DNA of 64,000 nt. It comes from Vitellaria paradoxa (lineage: Eukaryota > Streptophyta > Magnoliopsida > Ericales > Sapotaceae). This document shows positions 1-11,100 of the stretch, in pieces. The stretch spans positions 23,581,752-23,645,751 of the forward strand of contig CM034237.1 of NCBI GenBank assembly GCA_019916065.1, given 5' to 3'. Numbering within the stretch: position 1 is the stretch's first letter; every line of letters starts with the position of its first letter. A model generated the notes under the pieces. The model searched no databases. It saw only the letters and a program-made list of their open reading frames with translations, and was not told the DNA's origin. The translations under genes were made by a program, and so were the position numbers.

Positions 1-1097
1 TATATATATTAATTATCTATAATTTATTTCATAAATAAATTATAAATAATTAGTCAACTGAATCTGACCCATCAAGATAAAATTGAGCTAGCTTGGGGAC
101 TGAAGGCCCATGGATTCATAGTTCCAACTTAAAAGATATTTGGGCCTTGTTATCTCATGACAACCCATTATGTTTTAAATTAACTCAGGGCTATTCCATT
201 AAAAACCCTAAGTTGCACTCTAGTAGTCCATGTTGAAATTCATTTAATTAAAACAACTTTTAATAAAATGAATTTTGGTTTTAGACCAATAATATCCACT
301 TAATTAACCCTCCATTATAAGCTCGTAATTAAGTTAAGCTAAATGTTGAGCCCCTTAATTACATGTTTAACTCTAAGTCTCTATTTATCTATATTTTGAT
401 CATTCTCAATATTTTCATATTTGTAAACAATTTACAAATAAACTTTGTTATTCAATAAACAATTTATTGAATAAACTACGGTCATAGATTTAATGATAAA
501 AAAGATAAATAGTTTAGGTGAGCATATCAAAATGGATTCCATCTTGTAAGTATATGTTTCCACGATTCATGAAATTAAATCTCCAAGTTATTGAGATTTT
601 GACCATTTATAAAATCTCACTCCATGATAACTTAAATAGACTTAATTTATGAATATGAGTCCATTACAAACTCAAGATTAAGGTTTATTAAGTTTATTAA
701 ATCTTATGTAAATTATGATTAAAGACATTTATTAACCAAATCATAATTTACAACAGTTCATTCAATATGTATATCTCATATACATACTAACTTTCCTACT
801 CAAAGTCACCACTTTAGTGATCAAGATAAATCACTCAATTAAGAAGTAGAAAAGTTACAGCTTTAACATAATAAAATGCCTGTTTCATTAATAGATGTGA
901 ATTTACTTGAATTTATAAAACTTGTGATTTAAATCTTTCTGTATTGGTATCTTATACCCAATACTTAAATCACATACTTTATAAATAAGGGACAATAGTA
1001 TATGCTTAAATAAATAAATGTTTTATTTTAACCAGAAAAATAAAATGTCATTACAAAAACTTACTTTCAAGGGCACCAAAGAAAAATAAATCTAACA
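1..1097 (-). repeat. 3' LTR (partial) of the minus-strand copia element
   Basis: Direct repeat of 6766-7863 in the same orientation. It ends in TAACA on the plus strand, which reads TGTTA at the LTR start on the element strand. The start is outside the window; by comparison with the other copy about 361 bp are missing. Confidence 0.92.
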
Positions 1098-1112
1098 ATT
1101 TCCCACTTGCCC
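1098..1112 (-). promoter_or_regulatory. Polypurine tract of the copia element
   Basis: A pyrimidine-rich run directly beside the inner edge of the 3' LTR; on the element strand it reads GGGCAAGTGGGAAAT followed by TGTTAG. This is the usual plus-strand primer position and composition in plant copia elements. Confidence 0.8.
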
Positions 1113-3668
1113 TAAAGCATGTTAGGCATATGACGAAAACCTATATCATAATCATAAATATGATAATCAAAGCTCTTAGCTACTAGGGTCTTTGTGAATG
1201 GATTTGCGAGATTCTCTACTAAAGCAATCTTGAATACAATCACTTCACCCTTCTTAAAGTCTATGCCCAATGGGTACTAGATTTTCACTAGAATACACAA
1301 GCATATAATCTCTTGTTCTCCAAAGATACTTAAGTATATGTTTTACTGTAACCCAATGTTCTGGCCCTGGATTAGATTGGTATCTTTTGACCATTCTTAC
1401 TGTATAGCAAATATCTGGTCTGGTACATAGCATAGCATACATCAAACTTCCTATTGCTAAAGCATAAGGAACTCGTTTCATGTTTTCTATCTTTTACGAA
1501 GTCTTAGGAAACTGATCTTGAGATAAACTAACTCCATGTCTGAAAGGAAGTAATCCTTTTTTGGAGTCTTGCATAGAGTACTTAACCAATATTTTGTCTA
1601 TGTAAGTAGCTTGGGATAAGCCTAATATCCTATTTTTGTGATCTCGTAATAACTTGATCCCAAGGATATAACTGGCTTCTCCCAGGTCTTTATTAGAGTA
1701 CATGGAACTCATCTCTGATTTCATAGCCTTGCGCCAACTATCTGCATCCACATCATTCATTACTTCATCATAACTAGTGGGATTTGATTCATGTTCATTA
1801 GAGACTACCTGATAAGCCTCTCCAATTAACATGTATCTAGATGGACGTCTAATTATCCTCCCACTATGACGGAGCACCGTTGATTGATGTTCTGCAACTG
1901 GCTCAGGTTGATTAACAGACTCTGGATTAGGAATTGATTCATTAATCGGACTGGGAATAGCATTAGTATTATTAGATAATTCTTCAAGAACTATCTTACT
2001 CCTAGGTTTGAAATCTCTCATATAGTCTTCCTCGAGAAAAATAGCATTTGTGCTAACAAATACTTTCTTTTTCTTCAGGACTATAAAAATAGACCTCCTC
2101 TTATTACTTTAGGATATCCTACAAACAGGCAAACCTCAGACCTAGGTTCCAAGTTATCCACCTTTCCCTTCAGCACATGTGCTGGAGAACCCAAAATGTG
2201 TATATGGTATAAACTAGGTTTATTACCATTCCACAATTGCAAGGGTGTATTGGGACTAGACTTAGATGGAACCAAGTTTAGAAGATACATGGCTGTTTCT
2301 AAGGCATAACCCCAAAATAAGATGGATAGAGTTGAATAACTCATCATTGACCTCACCATATCAAGCAGAGTTTTGTTTCTCCTTTCTGCTACACCATTTT
2401 GTTGGAGAGTCCTTGGTGCGACTAATTGAGAAAGTATCCCATTATTTGATAAGTAGTCCCTAAACTCATTGAGGAGGTACTCGCCACCTCGATTAGATCA
2501 AAGTGTCTTTATGTGTTTTCCTAATTACATTTCCACTTATGTCGAAAAGATTCTGAAAAGCTTCAGACTTACGGTGCATTAGGTACATATAACCATACCT
2601 TGAATAATTATCAACAAATGTGATGAAATATTCAAAACCCCCTCTATCTTATATGTTCATGGGTCCACATACATCAGAATGCACTTAATGCTAACAGTTC
2701 TGTGGCTCTATTACCTTTAGCATTAAAAGGTCTTTTTGTCATTTTGCCTTCTAGACAGGATTCGCACACTGGTAGTGGAATAACCAGTGAATCCAAAGGT
2801 CCACTTTTAACCAGTCTTTGGATCCTATCTAGATTTATATGACCTAAACGTAAGTGCCACAGATACGTTTTATTAGTTTAGAATACCTTGATCCTTTTAT
2901 GGTGATTAGTTGCGTTATTCAATTCTGTGTCATGCAGTGAGTTTATTTTAGGATGCAAATAGTATAAATTGTCAACCATTATACCAGAACAAATAAATGT
3001 TTTATTCTTTTTGATTACTACGGTAGTATCAAAAATAACTAAATATCCACAATTATTCAAGCTACTACCCGAAATAAAATTACGTCAAAGTTCAGGTACA
3101 AATAAACAATTTTCTAAAACTAAAGATCTGAATGCATCAAAAACAAAGTAACGACTCTCACTGCTTTGGCTGCAACAATTGCACCAGTTCCCAACCTAAG
3201 ACTAACTTCTCCATCATTTAGAGCCCTGGTTTCCTGGAACCCTTGCAATGAATTGCAAACATGATTAGTGGCTCCAGAATCTACTATCTAGGAATCCGTA
3301 GAATCAACCACTAAACAAGTTTCAATGACAGGAATGTTACCTGAGGTTCCAACTGTCCCCTTGGCCTTGGCCTTTGCAGACTTTGCCAAATATGCTGGAC
3401 AGTTTCTCTTCCAATGCCCCTTCTACCCACAATGGAAACACTTTCCTTTGGGCTTCTTTTCCTTCACTTGATTTTGTGTCACCTCTAACTTAACATCTTG
3501 TTCAGTTTGAGGAGCATTTAAATCAAGTTTAGGAGGGCATGGATCATTCAAAACAAAACTATGCTCTTTCTCAGTTAAGACAATGTTCAAATTCCTTTTC
3601 CAGTCCGTATGGTTAGGTTCAGTTAATCTATTCTGACTTAAAATTGCAGCTAATAGGTTGAAAGACAT
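1104..3668 (-). pseudogene. Broken copia gag-pol (gag, PR, INT, RT remnants)
   Basis: Read on the minus strand. A gag remnant starts near 3668 (MSFNLLAAIL) and reaches a zinc knuckle (CFHCG, a stop, then KGHWKRNC) with most of gag deleted. The protease motif IVDSGATNHV lies near 3285-3260. Integrase core remnants (HSDVCGPMNI, FITFVDNYSRYGY) lie at about 2690-2560. The integrase C-terminus with TPLQLWNGNKPSLYHIHILG is in an open stretch at 2359-2081. RT remains only as its beginning (ADSWRKAMKSEM) joined directly to DLGEASYILGIKL, so the YVDD core of roughly 160 residues is deleted. An RT tail with LCTRPDICYTV follows at 1481-1254. The RNase H core is missing, but its terminal VENLANPFTKTL remnant is readable before the polypurine tract. 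The pieces are separated by stops and frameshifts. No product is expected. Confidence 0.85.
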
Positions 3669-3784
3669 TTTTCTAGATAAAACAAATAAATTTAAATAAG
3701 CATACATTCTTAAAAACATAAAACTTTTGCATAATAAAAAGCATAAAAAACATAAAACTTTTGCATAATAAAAAGCATAATAAG

Positions 3785-3812
<28 letters not shown>
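3785..3812. repeat. (AT)n microsatellite
   Basis: Fourteen uninterrupted AT units upstream of the gag remnant inside the copia element. Confidence 0.95.
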
Positions 3813-3816
<4 letters not shown>

Positions 3817-4143
3817 AAGTAGAACTCTATAACTACTTCATCATGCATCGGTAATCTAATTCCATTTTAAATATGCCTCCGTAGGGGGTCATATTTGCCA
3901 CTAATTAGACAAGTCCACTTACTTATTTATTATTATTTTCATTAGATATCTCATATCTAAATAATAATAAATTACCGATATTTTTAGCCTATTAGAATTA
4001 ATTTAATAAGAACTCCGTAGGGAGGATATTAAATATTATAAGTTAAGTGTATAACTACTGTTTCAATTTCTCACATTTCCCAAATAAAAAAAACTACCGT
4101 AGGGTAGTCAATACTATTTAGTAATATTCAAAATTTTATCCTT

Positions 4144-4640
4144 TAAGGAAATCCTATCCAGTAACTAATACTGATTAATATCTTCCGTAGGGAGCTCGCA
4201 AAATTTGAGACAAGATATTAATCTATCTTACTATAGGATTATCAATGGAGGCCGTGGGTTTTATGCCTAAAACCCTCTCCCACTCAATTTTTTATAACTT
4301 AGAGTTTTTAAAGAAATCCTATCCAGTAACCAATACCGATTAATATCATCCGTAAGGAGCTCACAAGATTTGAGACAAGATATTAATCTATCTTACTATA
4401 GGATTATCAGTGGAGATCGTAGGTTTTATGCCTAAAACCATCTCCACTCAATTTTTTATAACTTAGAGTTTTTAAGGACATCCTATCCAGTAACCAATAC
4501 CGATTAATATCTTACATAGGGAGCTCACAAGATTTGAGACAAGATATTAATCTATCTTACTATAGGATTAACAGTGGAGGCCATGGGTTTTATGTCTAAA
4601 ACCTTCTCCCACTCAATTTTTATAACTTAGAGTTTTTAAT
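4144..4640 (-). repeat. Three tandem ~164 bp units in the copia leader
   Basis: The segment beginning AATCCTATCCAGTAAC recurs at about 4150, 4315 and 4479, with spacings of 165 and 164 bp. Each unit holds a CCGTAGGG-like motif, a GAGACAAGATATTAATC block and a CTCCCACTCAATTTTT-like end. The third copy runs into AT-rich sequence near 4640. Related CCGTAGGG motifs also occur singly at about 3882, 4015 and 4099. The array lies between the primer-binding site and gag, so it is untranslated leader. Confidence 0.88.
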
Positions 4641-5369
4641 TTTGTTAATTTAATATTTTCAAAAAAATATTAATTGACAATCTAACTATTAAAAAATAAT
4701 TAATTGGTTATGTCAATATAAAATTAACAAAATAAATAAATGATATTAACCATATTCTAATCTCATTAGAATATATATATCATTAAACAAATAATATTTA
4801 CTATATCCTAATCACATTAGAATATAAATATTATCTAAATTAAATAAATGACATTAACTCTATTCTAATCACATTAGAATATTAATATCACGAAACGTTA
4901 ATTATGCATGAACATGTGATGTGGCATCCCTAAAATCTATATGACATGTTATCAAAAAAACATTTATAATAGATAAGCAAAAATTAAATAAATAAATAAC
5001 CCTTAATTTACAATTTTCCTAAAAAATTACATTGATAAAAAAAAAAAACTAATCTAGTCTTCTTGTAGTAAATATCCATCTTCCTGCTGCTTCCTCTTGA
5101 TTTCTTTTGTTTCCTTGGCTTTTGGAATTTAAATTGAATTTGGTTGAGGGTACTTTTGATATTTCTCAAATTTGTAAACTAATTTTGTAAATATAAAAAC
5201 TTTTGGGCTGAAAGTTAATTTCAAAAACTTTGCCCAGCCACCCTTTTTAAATTTAAAGTTCAAAACTTTGAGAAATTTTAGTATTACCCCTGTTTTTTTA
5301 AAACCTTTCATTTAAGCCCTCACTAGGACTTTTGAAAAGTTTCAAAACCAACCCGTGGATCCCGAAAAC

Positions 5370-6060
5370 TTTTCAAAGATACCCTCTTCTCCGAATTGAA
5401 CAGGTTACTGCTGTAACCTTGAAAATTGCCGCTGGCAACTTAATCAAACTCCAAAAATTCCAGCCAAGTCTAGCTTGTGTCCGCCAAATCTGAACACCCC
5501 GCAACCGCCGCAGGACTTCCGCGGTGACCCAAATCGGCCCCTCGCAGCCGGCGACCACCGGTCACGCCGCGGGCTCTCCCGCGCCAAGCACCGCCTGGAG
5601 CAGTGCCCCGTGTTCACCCTTTTCCACTGCCGCGGGCAGTCCTCAGCCCGGTGGCTCTTGGGTTACACGCCGCCGCCAGCCGCACGCTGCCGCTTCAACA
5701 GCGGGTACCCGCAGCCAGCGCAGGCTGCTGCCAGCCATCGTGGGCTCCCTTCGCGGGCTGTTCCGCGCCAAACGCCGCCCTATGCGGTGCTTCGGCGTAC
5801 CACCGGACACCTGCGGTGCTTCCAGCCCCTCCCCAGAAATTTTTATTTTTTCGGTCCTTAATATTAAAATCTGTGAGAGGCAAAGACGCAGCCCGTCACG
5901 GCAGTCCATCCCGCGTGCTGCGGGTCACTGGGCAGATTCCCCTTGTTTTTTTTTTTTAAATTAACTCGACTTCCTAATTGGGTCCCCTGCCTTCTAGAAT
6001 CCGCAGGCTGCTTTCAGCCGAAACGCTGGCTTCTGCAGATGTTGCCGTGCGTAATGTTTT
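5370..6060. other. GC-rich island in the copia leader
   Basis: About 600 bp is markedly GC-rich while both sides are strongly AT-rich. Several overlapping open frames exist on both strands (for example 5475-5861 plus and 5643-5909 minus), but none resembles a known family. Open frames in high-GC DNA arise by chance because stops are AT-rich. Short motifs such as GCGGTGCTTC recur. It lies inside the element between the primer-binding site and gag. It could be a captured host fragment or a structured leader; no gene is called. Confidence 0.7.
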
Positions 6061-6392
6061 GCTGCTGCCAGATCTCTACGTTGGTGTTCTTTTTGAAGCC
6101 GCTCTTCTCAATCTCGAATACAGTGAATCAGGTCTCAATTAACACGGATCCAAAAAATAAAATTTACAGACTCCAAAAAGAATAAACAATTACAGGATTT
6201 ACAGATGCGGAAAAATAAAATCAGGAGGGAAAACATAATTTCAAAAATTAACCACTTCTCCTGTTATACTCTTGAAAACAAATAAATTTCTACTGTAAAT
6301 TAAGGGTTTCATTTAACCACACATGAGAGAGAAATAAAATTGATATCACATCTTATGCATAATTAAATCTATGCTATAAATCTAACAAAAAC

Positions 6393-6402
6393 TTTGATAT
6401 CA
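6393..6402 (-). promoter_or_regulatory. Primer-binding site (tRNA-iMet type, diverged)
   Basis: On the element strand it reads TGATATCAAA, close to the usual copia TGGTATCAGA, and sits two bases inside the 5' LTR edge. Confidence 0.75.
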
Positions 6403-6404
6403 AT

Positions 6405-7863
6405 TGTTGATTTTTATAGAATAGAGTTGAGAAAAATACCTCGAATGAAAAATGAATTCTTTAAATTTTTTCTGATGTACAGCGGAAGCACTTACTTTCA
6501 GCGATTCAGTCTTCCAAACTATTCTCAATTCTCTCTCTCTAGATAGATGTGTGTGGTCACTCTTTCCAGATCTACTTAGCTAATTGATATATGAAAGATA
6601 TTTATAAAGTGTGAGATACAGAATTTGTATCAGAGAAAATCTCTAACTCTATAGATTATCTCTTATTCACTCTCACACATATCTTATCTATGTATATCAT
6701 CTTAATATATATTTAGAAGATATGGTATCTTGAGAAAATCTCACAATCTTATCATCTTATCTAAATATATATATTAATTATCTATAATTTATTTCATAAA
6801 TAAATTATAAATAATTAGTCAACTAAACCTGACCCATCAAGATAAAATTGAGCTAGCTTGGGGACTGAAGGCCCATGGATTCATAGTTCCAACTTAAAAG
6901 ATATTTGGGCCTTGTTATCTCATGACAACCCATTATGTTTTAAATTAACTCAGGGCTATTCCACTAAAAACCCTAAGTTGCACTCTAGTAGTCCATGTTG
7001 AAATTCATTTAATTAAAACAACTTTTAATAAAATGAATTTTGGTTTTAGACCAATAATATCCATTTAATTAACCCTTCATTATAAGCTCATAATTAAATT
7101 AGGCTAAATGTCGAGCCCCTTAGTTACATGTTTAACCCTAAGTCTCTATTTATCTATATTTTGATCATTCTCAATATTTTCATATTTGTAAACAATTTAC
7201 AAATAAATATTGTTATTCAATAAACAATTAATTCAATAAACTACGGCCACAAATTTAATGATCAAAAAGATAAATATCTTAAGTGAGCATATCAAAATAG
7301 ATTTTATCTTGTAAGTATATGTTTCCACGATTCATGAAATTAAATCTCCAAGTTATCGAGATTTTGACTATTTATAAGATCTCACTCTGTGATAACTCAA
7401 ATAGACTTAATTTATAAATGTGAATCCATTACAAACTCAGGATTAAGGTTGATTAAGTTTATTAAATCTTATGTAAATTATGATTAAAGACATTTATTAA
7501 TCAAATCATAATTTATAACAGTTCATTTAATATGTATATCTCATATACATACTAACTTTCCTACTCAAAGTCACTATTTTAGTGATCAAGATAAATCACT
7601 CAAATAGGAAGTAGAAAAGTTACAGTTTTAACATAATGAAATACTTGTTTCATTAATAGATGTGAATTTACTTTAATTTATAAAACTTGTGATTTAAATC
7701 TTTCTGTATTGGCAATTTATGCTTAATACTTAAATTACATGCTTTATAAATAAGGGATAATAGTATATACTTAAATAAATAAATATTTTATTTTAACTAG
7801 AAAAATAAAATGTTATTATAAAAACATGCTTTCAAGTGCACCAAAAAAAAAATAAATCTAACA
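6405..7863 (-). repeat. 5' LTR of the minus-strand copia element (1459 bp)
   Basis: Begins TG and ends CA on the plus strand. Its inner edge abuts the primer-binding site, and its outer 1.1 kb matches the partial LTR at 1-1097. Confidence 0.9.
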
Positions 7864-9022
7864 GTAATAAAGAGTTTAACACAGACCGATCTGACTTTGG
7901 ATCACATTCTAATGCAGGGAATGCAGTGGGAAGTGACACTTCTCATGTTTTATTATTATTATTGTTATCGTAATTATTATTGTTGTGTAGTTATTATTAT
8001 TATTATTATTATTATAATTACATTAGATATATCTTTGAAAAATAAATTCTAAACTCGTGAAATATCATATAAAACTCGTTCAGACAAGTTTGATTTTATA
8101 TTTGTGTGTGTACATGTGTATATCTCAGTCCTCTAGTCCATTGGTGCTTTTGCAACACTGACCTGGTTAGATGTTCTACAATTTTTATGGGTCATGTTCT
8201 TTTGTGGGAATCGTTTCGATCTTTTCTCTTAATATAGTTTTCTATTTTATTATTATTATCAAAGTGCGACGGTGCCAATTGCTGAGATATATATATATAT
8301 ATACACACATCCTTGTGCCCATCGCTGAGACATAACGCCTGGAACACTGCATCGCGCTGGCACCCTCAAACCCCTCATGTACGTGCACTTGCATGCATGC
8401 TCTCTCTCTCTGTCTCTCTCTCTCACATGTACCTGAGAACTAACACAATCTCACGTGAAGGTCACATGTGAGATGACCACTGCAAGTCCGGCAAAAGACA
8501 GTTTGACAGCGCGGTAGTACAAGATGTGCCGGTTAACGTGGGTCCAGCTCTGTGATTACATGATTTATAACAACACCAGTATTCTTTTGTAAGGCAATAT
8601 TAGATTTTCGCTGCAATAAAGTTTTTAGAATTAAGTTCTGTTGGACCGTTGAAAAGTGTTTGAAAAAATTAAACAATAGTAAAATTTTTTTAAAAATTAT
8701 TTATTTTTTTTTGTTTTATTACACAAATTATAAATTCTTAACTTTTATTAAATTTTATCTTTTTTATTATCCAAATATCCTTTACTTATATATATATATA
8801 TATATATATCTAGAAATCAAATAGTTTATGACGGGAGAAGGATCATGTTCATTACTAGACAAACCACTGGACATGTGCAAACGAGGGTCGTGGATGCATC
8901 CAGACTCCAGTGGAATTACTCGAATTATTTCTTTAGAGGGGGCACAAGCAATTTTTTATAATATGGTTTGTTTTATTTTTTCCTAACTTATAATCTTCTT
9001 CTGTCAATTTGTATATATGTAG
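7864..9022. other. Sequence between copia element and GA2ox exon 2
   Basis: No protein-coding similarity was seen. It holds an imperfect (TTA)n tract at about 7946-8026, a (TA)n tract near 8286-8306, a CT-rich tract at 8400-8433 and another (TA)n near 8786-8810. The last bases before 9023 are pyrimidine/AT-rich and end in TATATATGTAG, a good splice acceptor, so at least the right part is probably intron 1 of the GA2ox gene. Confidence 0.5.
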
Positions 9023-10446
9023 CTCAACCATGGAACAATTTGCCAAAACAGTTTCAGACCTAGCACAAAAGCTTGCTGAGATTTTGGCAGAGAAAATGGG
9101 TCATAAATCGACTTTTTTCAAAGAGAATTGTGTGCGAAGCACATGCTATCTCCGATTGAACAGATACCCACCTTGTCCAATGCCTGAGGTCTTTGGATTG
9201 ATGCCACACACCGATAGCGACTTCCTCACAATATTGCATCAAGATCAAATCGGAGGATTGCAGTTAGTGAAAGAAGGGAAATGGATTGCTGTTAAACCAA
9301 ACCCAGAAGCTCTAATTATTAACATTGGTGACTTATTTCAGGTATCGATTTCATTTGTTACACACATTGCTTGAATTTCTTTTTACACTTACATTTTTTT
9401 AATATAAATTATATTAAAACCTCTGTACTTTATTGCAAATTTCACTTTAGAATATGTAATTTAAATAATTTCACTTCATTCTCTTCTATGAACTTAATTT
9501 ATTGACAGAAAACACCATGTGTTTATATTTTTAATAATAATTGATGAAACAATAAGATGGGATAATTTAGAAGTTTAGAAATTTATTGATGTGGTGTTTC
9601 TTGTAAATGAATTTTTAATACTAAATGATTAATATTCTGTTTAAAATAATGGATTTGATAGGATTTGATTTTATTTGATAAGAATTCTTATTAATTCCTA
9701 TGTTTAGAATTAAAATAAAATTTTTACAAGTTACATTTGATTTCATTTCATAGCTTAATTTTTTGGATTTCTGTAGCATTCGAAATATAACACAAAACAA
9801 GATTTCATTTTTTCTTACGTCATAAAAGTAAGTGCACAAATTTGTTTTCATATTATATTTACCATAGTTTTTATTTTCTATTAACGTGGTCAAATTTGAT
9901 ATTTCTCTTAAATTAATTCAATTCAACTCTTAAATTCAAACATTTGTTCCAAACACAAAATTTTATTTATCAAATCAGATCAAATAAATTTTCTATTTTA
10001 AAATTAAATCAATTCTAAGAAAATAATATTTCGAGACAAAGTGTAATTGGGTAAATTGGAATAATTAAAAGCACAGGAGGAAAATTGAAATGATTTAAAG
10101 TGCAAGAACCAAAATGAGTTTAGGATAAAGTACGAGGGTGCCTATTGTAATTTATCCTTTTTCTTTAAGAAGGTAATAAAACTAAATTAGCTAGTTACAT
10201 ATTTTTGTGCTGTAGGCATGGAGCAATGGTGTTTATAGGAGTGTTGAGCACAGGGTTGTGACAAACAAGCTTATGGAGAGGTTCTCTACAGCATATTTCT
10301 ACTGTCCATCCTATGACACGGTGATACAGAGCTGTGTTGAGCCTTCAGTCTACAGAAGGTTTAGTTTTAGAGACTTCAGAAGGCAGGTCCAAGAGGATGT
10401 CAAACAATTTGGTTACAAAATAGGGCTTCCTAGGTTTCTTGTATAA
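9023..10446 (+). CDS. GA2OX8-like: Gibberellin 2-beta-dioxygenase, class III (GA2ox8-like), exons 2 and 3 only
   Basis: Exon 9023-9341 and exon 10216-10446 are joined by an 874 bp intron (TTTCAG/GTATCG donor, TGTAG/GCATGG acceptor). Together they give the C-terminal two thirds of a 2-oxoglutarate/Fe(II) oxygenase ending KIGLPRFLV. Visible catalytic features are the iron-binding HxD (MPHTDSDFL, His codon 9207, Asp codon 9213), the third iron ligand in SVEHRV (His codon 10249) and the 2-oxoglutarate-binding RFS (Arg codon 10279). The blocks RLNRYPPCP, WIAVKPNPEALIINIGDLFQ and RRQVQEDVKQFGYKIG are typical of the C20-type GA 2-oxidases that inactivate gibberellin precursors in the cytosol. The N-terminal DIOX_N exon (about 120 residues) was not found between 7864 and 9022. 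It may lie left of the copia insertion (insertion in intron 1) or be lost. The two exons contain no stop or frameshift. The ATG at 9030 is internal to the family alignment and is not the true start. Confidence 0.85.
9342..10215 (+). other. GA2ox intron with AT-rich inverted repeat
   Basis: GT-AG intron. About 9635-9985 contains AT-rich arms that look roughly inverted (GGATTTGATTTTATTTGATA-like on the left, TTTTATTTATCAAATCAGAT-like on the right), suggesting an old MITE. No target duplication could be set. Confidence 0.4.
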
Positions 10447-11100
10447 AATTAAGGCACAAGAATTGAGTTTTGCCACCAAGTTAGAGCTATTAGAAGGTAT
10501 ATATATATATAGTTATATAGCGTCTCTAGAGCGAATGAAATTGCCCCTTCCCCCCCCCCCCCCCTTAAGTTAGGAATTGTGATTTGTATAATGTGTTTCA
10601 AAAGTTGTTTCTTCTTTATTGATAGGCTGAACGGGATCTGTCATGCACCCTATAGTGCAGGAAGGCTTGTTGCGATATTGATTTATTTATATTGTCAGAA
10701 ATCATGGCTCACATATTAGGATTGTTTAGTTTGAGAATGTAATGAGTTAAAGCTTTAAATTTACGATGAGTTGGCGAATTCTCTGAAGAACTAAGACTTT
10801 GATATTTACAGAGCTAAACTTATAAAATTTAATTGGATTTGAATTGCATTTGATTCTTGTTATTGAGCTGTAATCCTGATAAAACTTAGATTAGTTCAAT
10901 TATTTGTAAAAAAAATTCTATTTAAGAAATATTGTCCTGGCCTGTTTAAGATTAATGTAACTTGAGAAGTTTCCTGTGTAGTTGAAAAGTTTCTTAAATT
11001 TGATTTTTAATTTTTCTACATTTGAATTTTTGCTAAGGTGTCTTAGGTTTAAGGATTAAAAATAGAGTGTCAAAAATCCAATAAAGTTTTTTAATAACAT
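10447..11100. other. 3' flank of GA2ox
   Basis: Holds the 3' untranslated region, a (TA)n tract at about 10498-10510 and the C homopolymer. No further coding sequence is recognised. Confidence 0.5.
10550..10564. repeat. C15 homopolymer
   Basis: Fifteen consecutive C about 100 bp after the GA2ox stop, preceded by GCCCCTT. Long C runs are uncommon in AT-rich plant DNA; an assembly or sequencing artefact in run length is possible. Confidence 0.9.

Larger units (their letters stand above)
1..7863 (-). mobile_element. Degenerate Ty1/copia LTR retrotransposon, 3' LTR cut by window edge
   Basis: Positions 1-1097 and 6766-7863 are about 94 % identical by eye and most differences are transitions, so these are an old LTR pair. 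In element orientation (minus strand) the order is 5' LTR, primer-binding site, long leader, gag, protease, integrase, reverse transcriptase, polypurine tract, 3' LTR, which is the Ty1/copia order with integrase before RT. About 360 bp of the 3' LTR lies left of the window. Gag, RT and RNase H carry large deletions and many stops, so the copy is dead. It ends at 7863 and the next bases are GTAAT; whether they are the target duplication cannot be tested because the left flank is not visible. The element lies immediately upstream of the GA2ox exons. Confidence 0.9.

Noticed and set aside
5475..5964. Overlapping open frames of 118-146 codons as possible genes
   Set aside because: All lie in a GC-rich island where chance open frames are expected, several overlap on both strands, and none shows a recognisable domain.
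9030..9341. ATG at 9030 as the true GA2ox start
   Set aside because: It lies inside exon 2 in family comparison, right after a splice acceptor; the protein would lack the N-terminal DIOX_N half.
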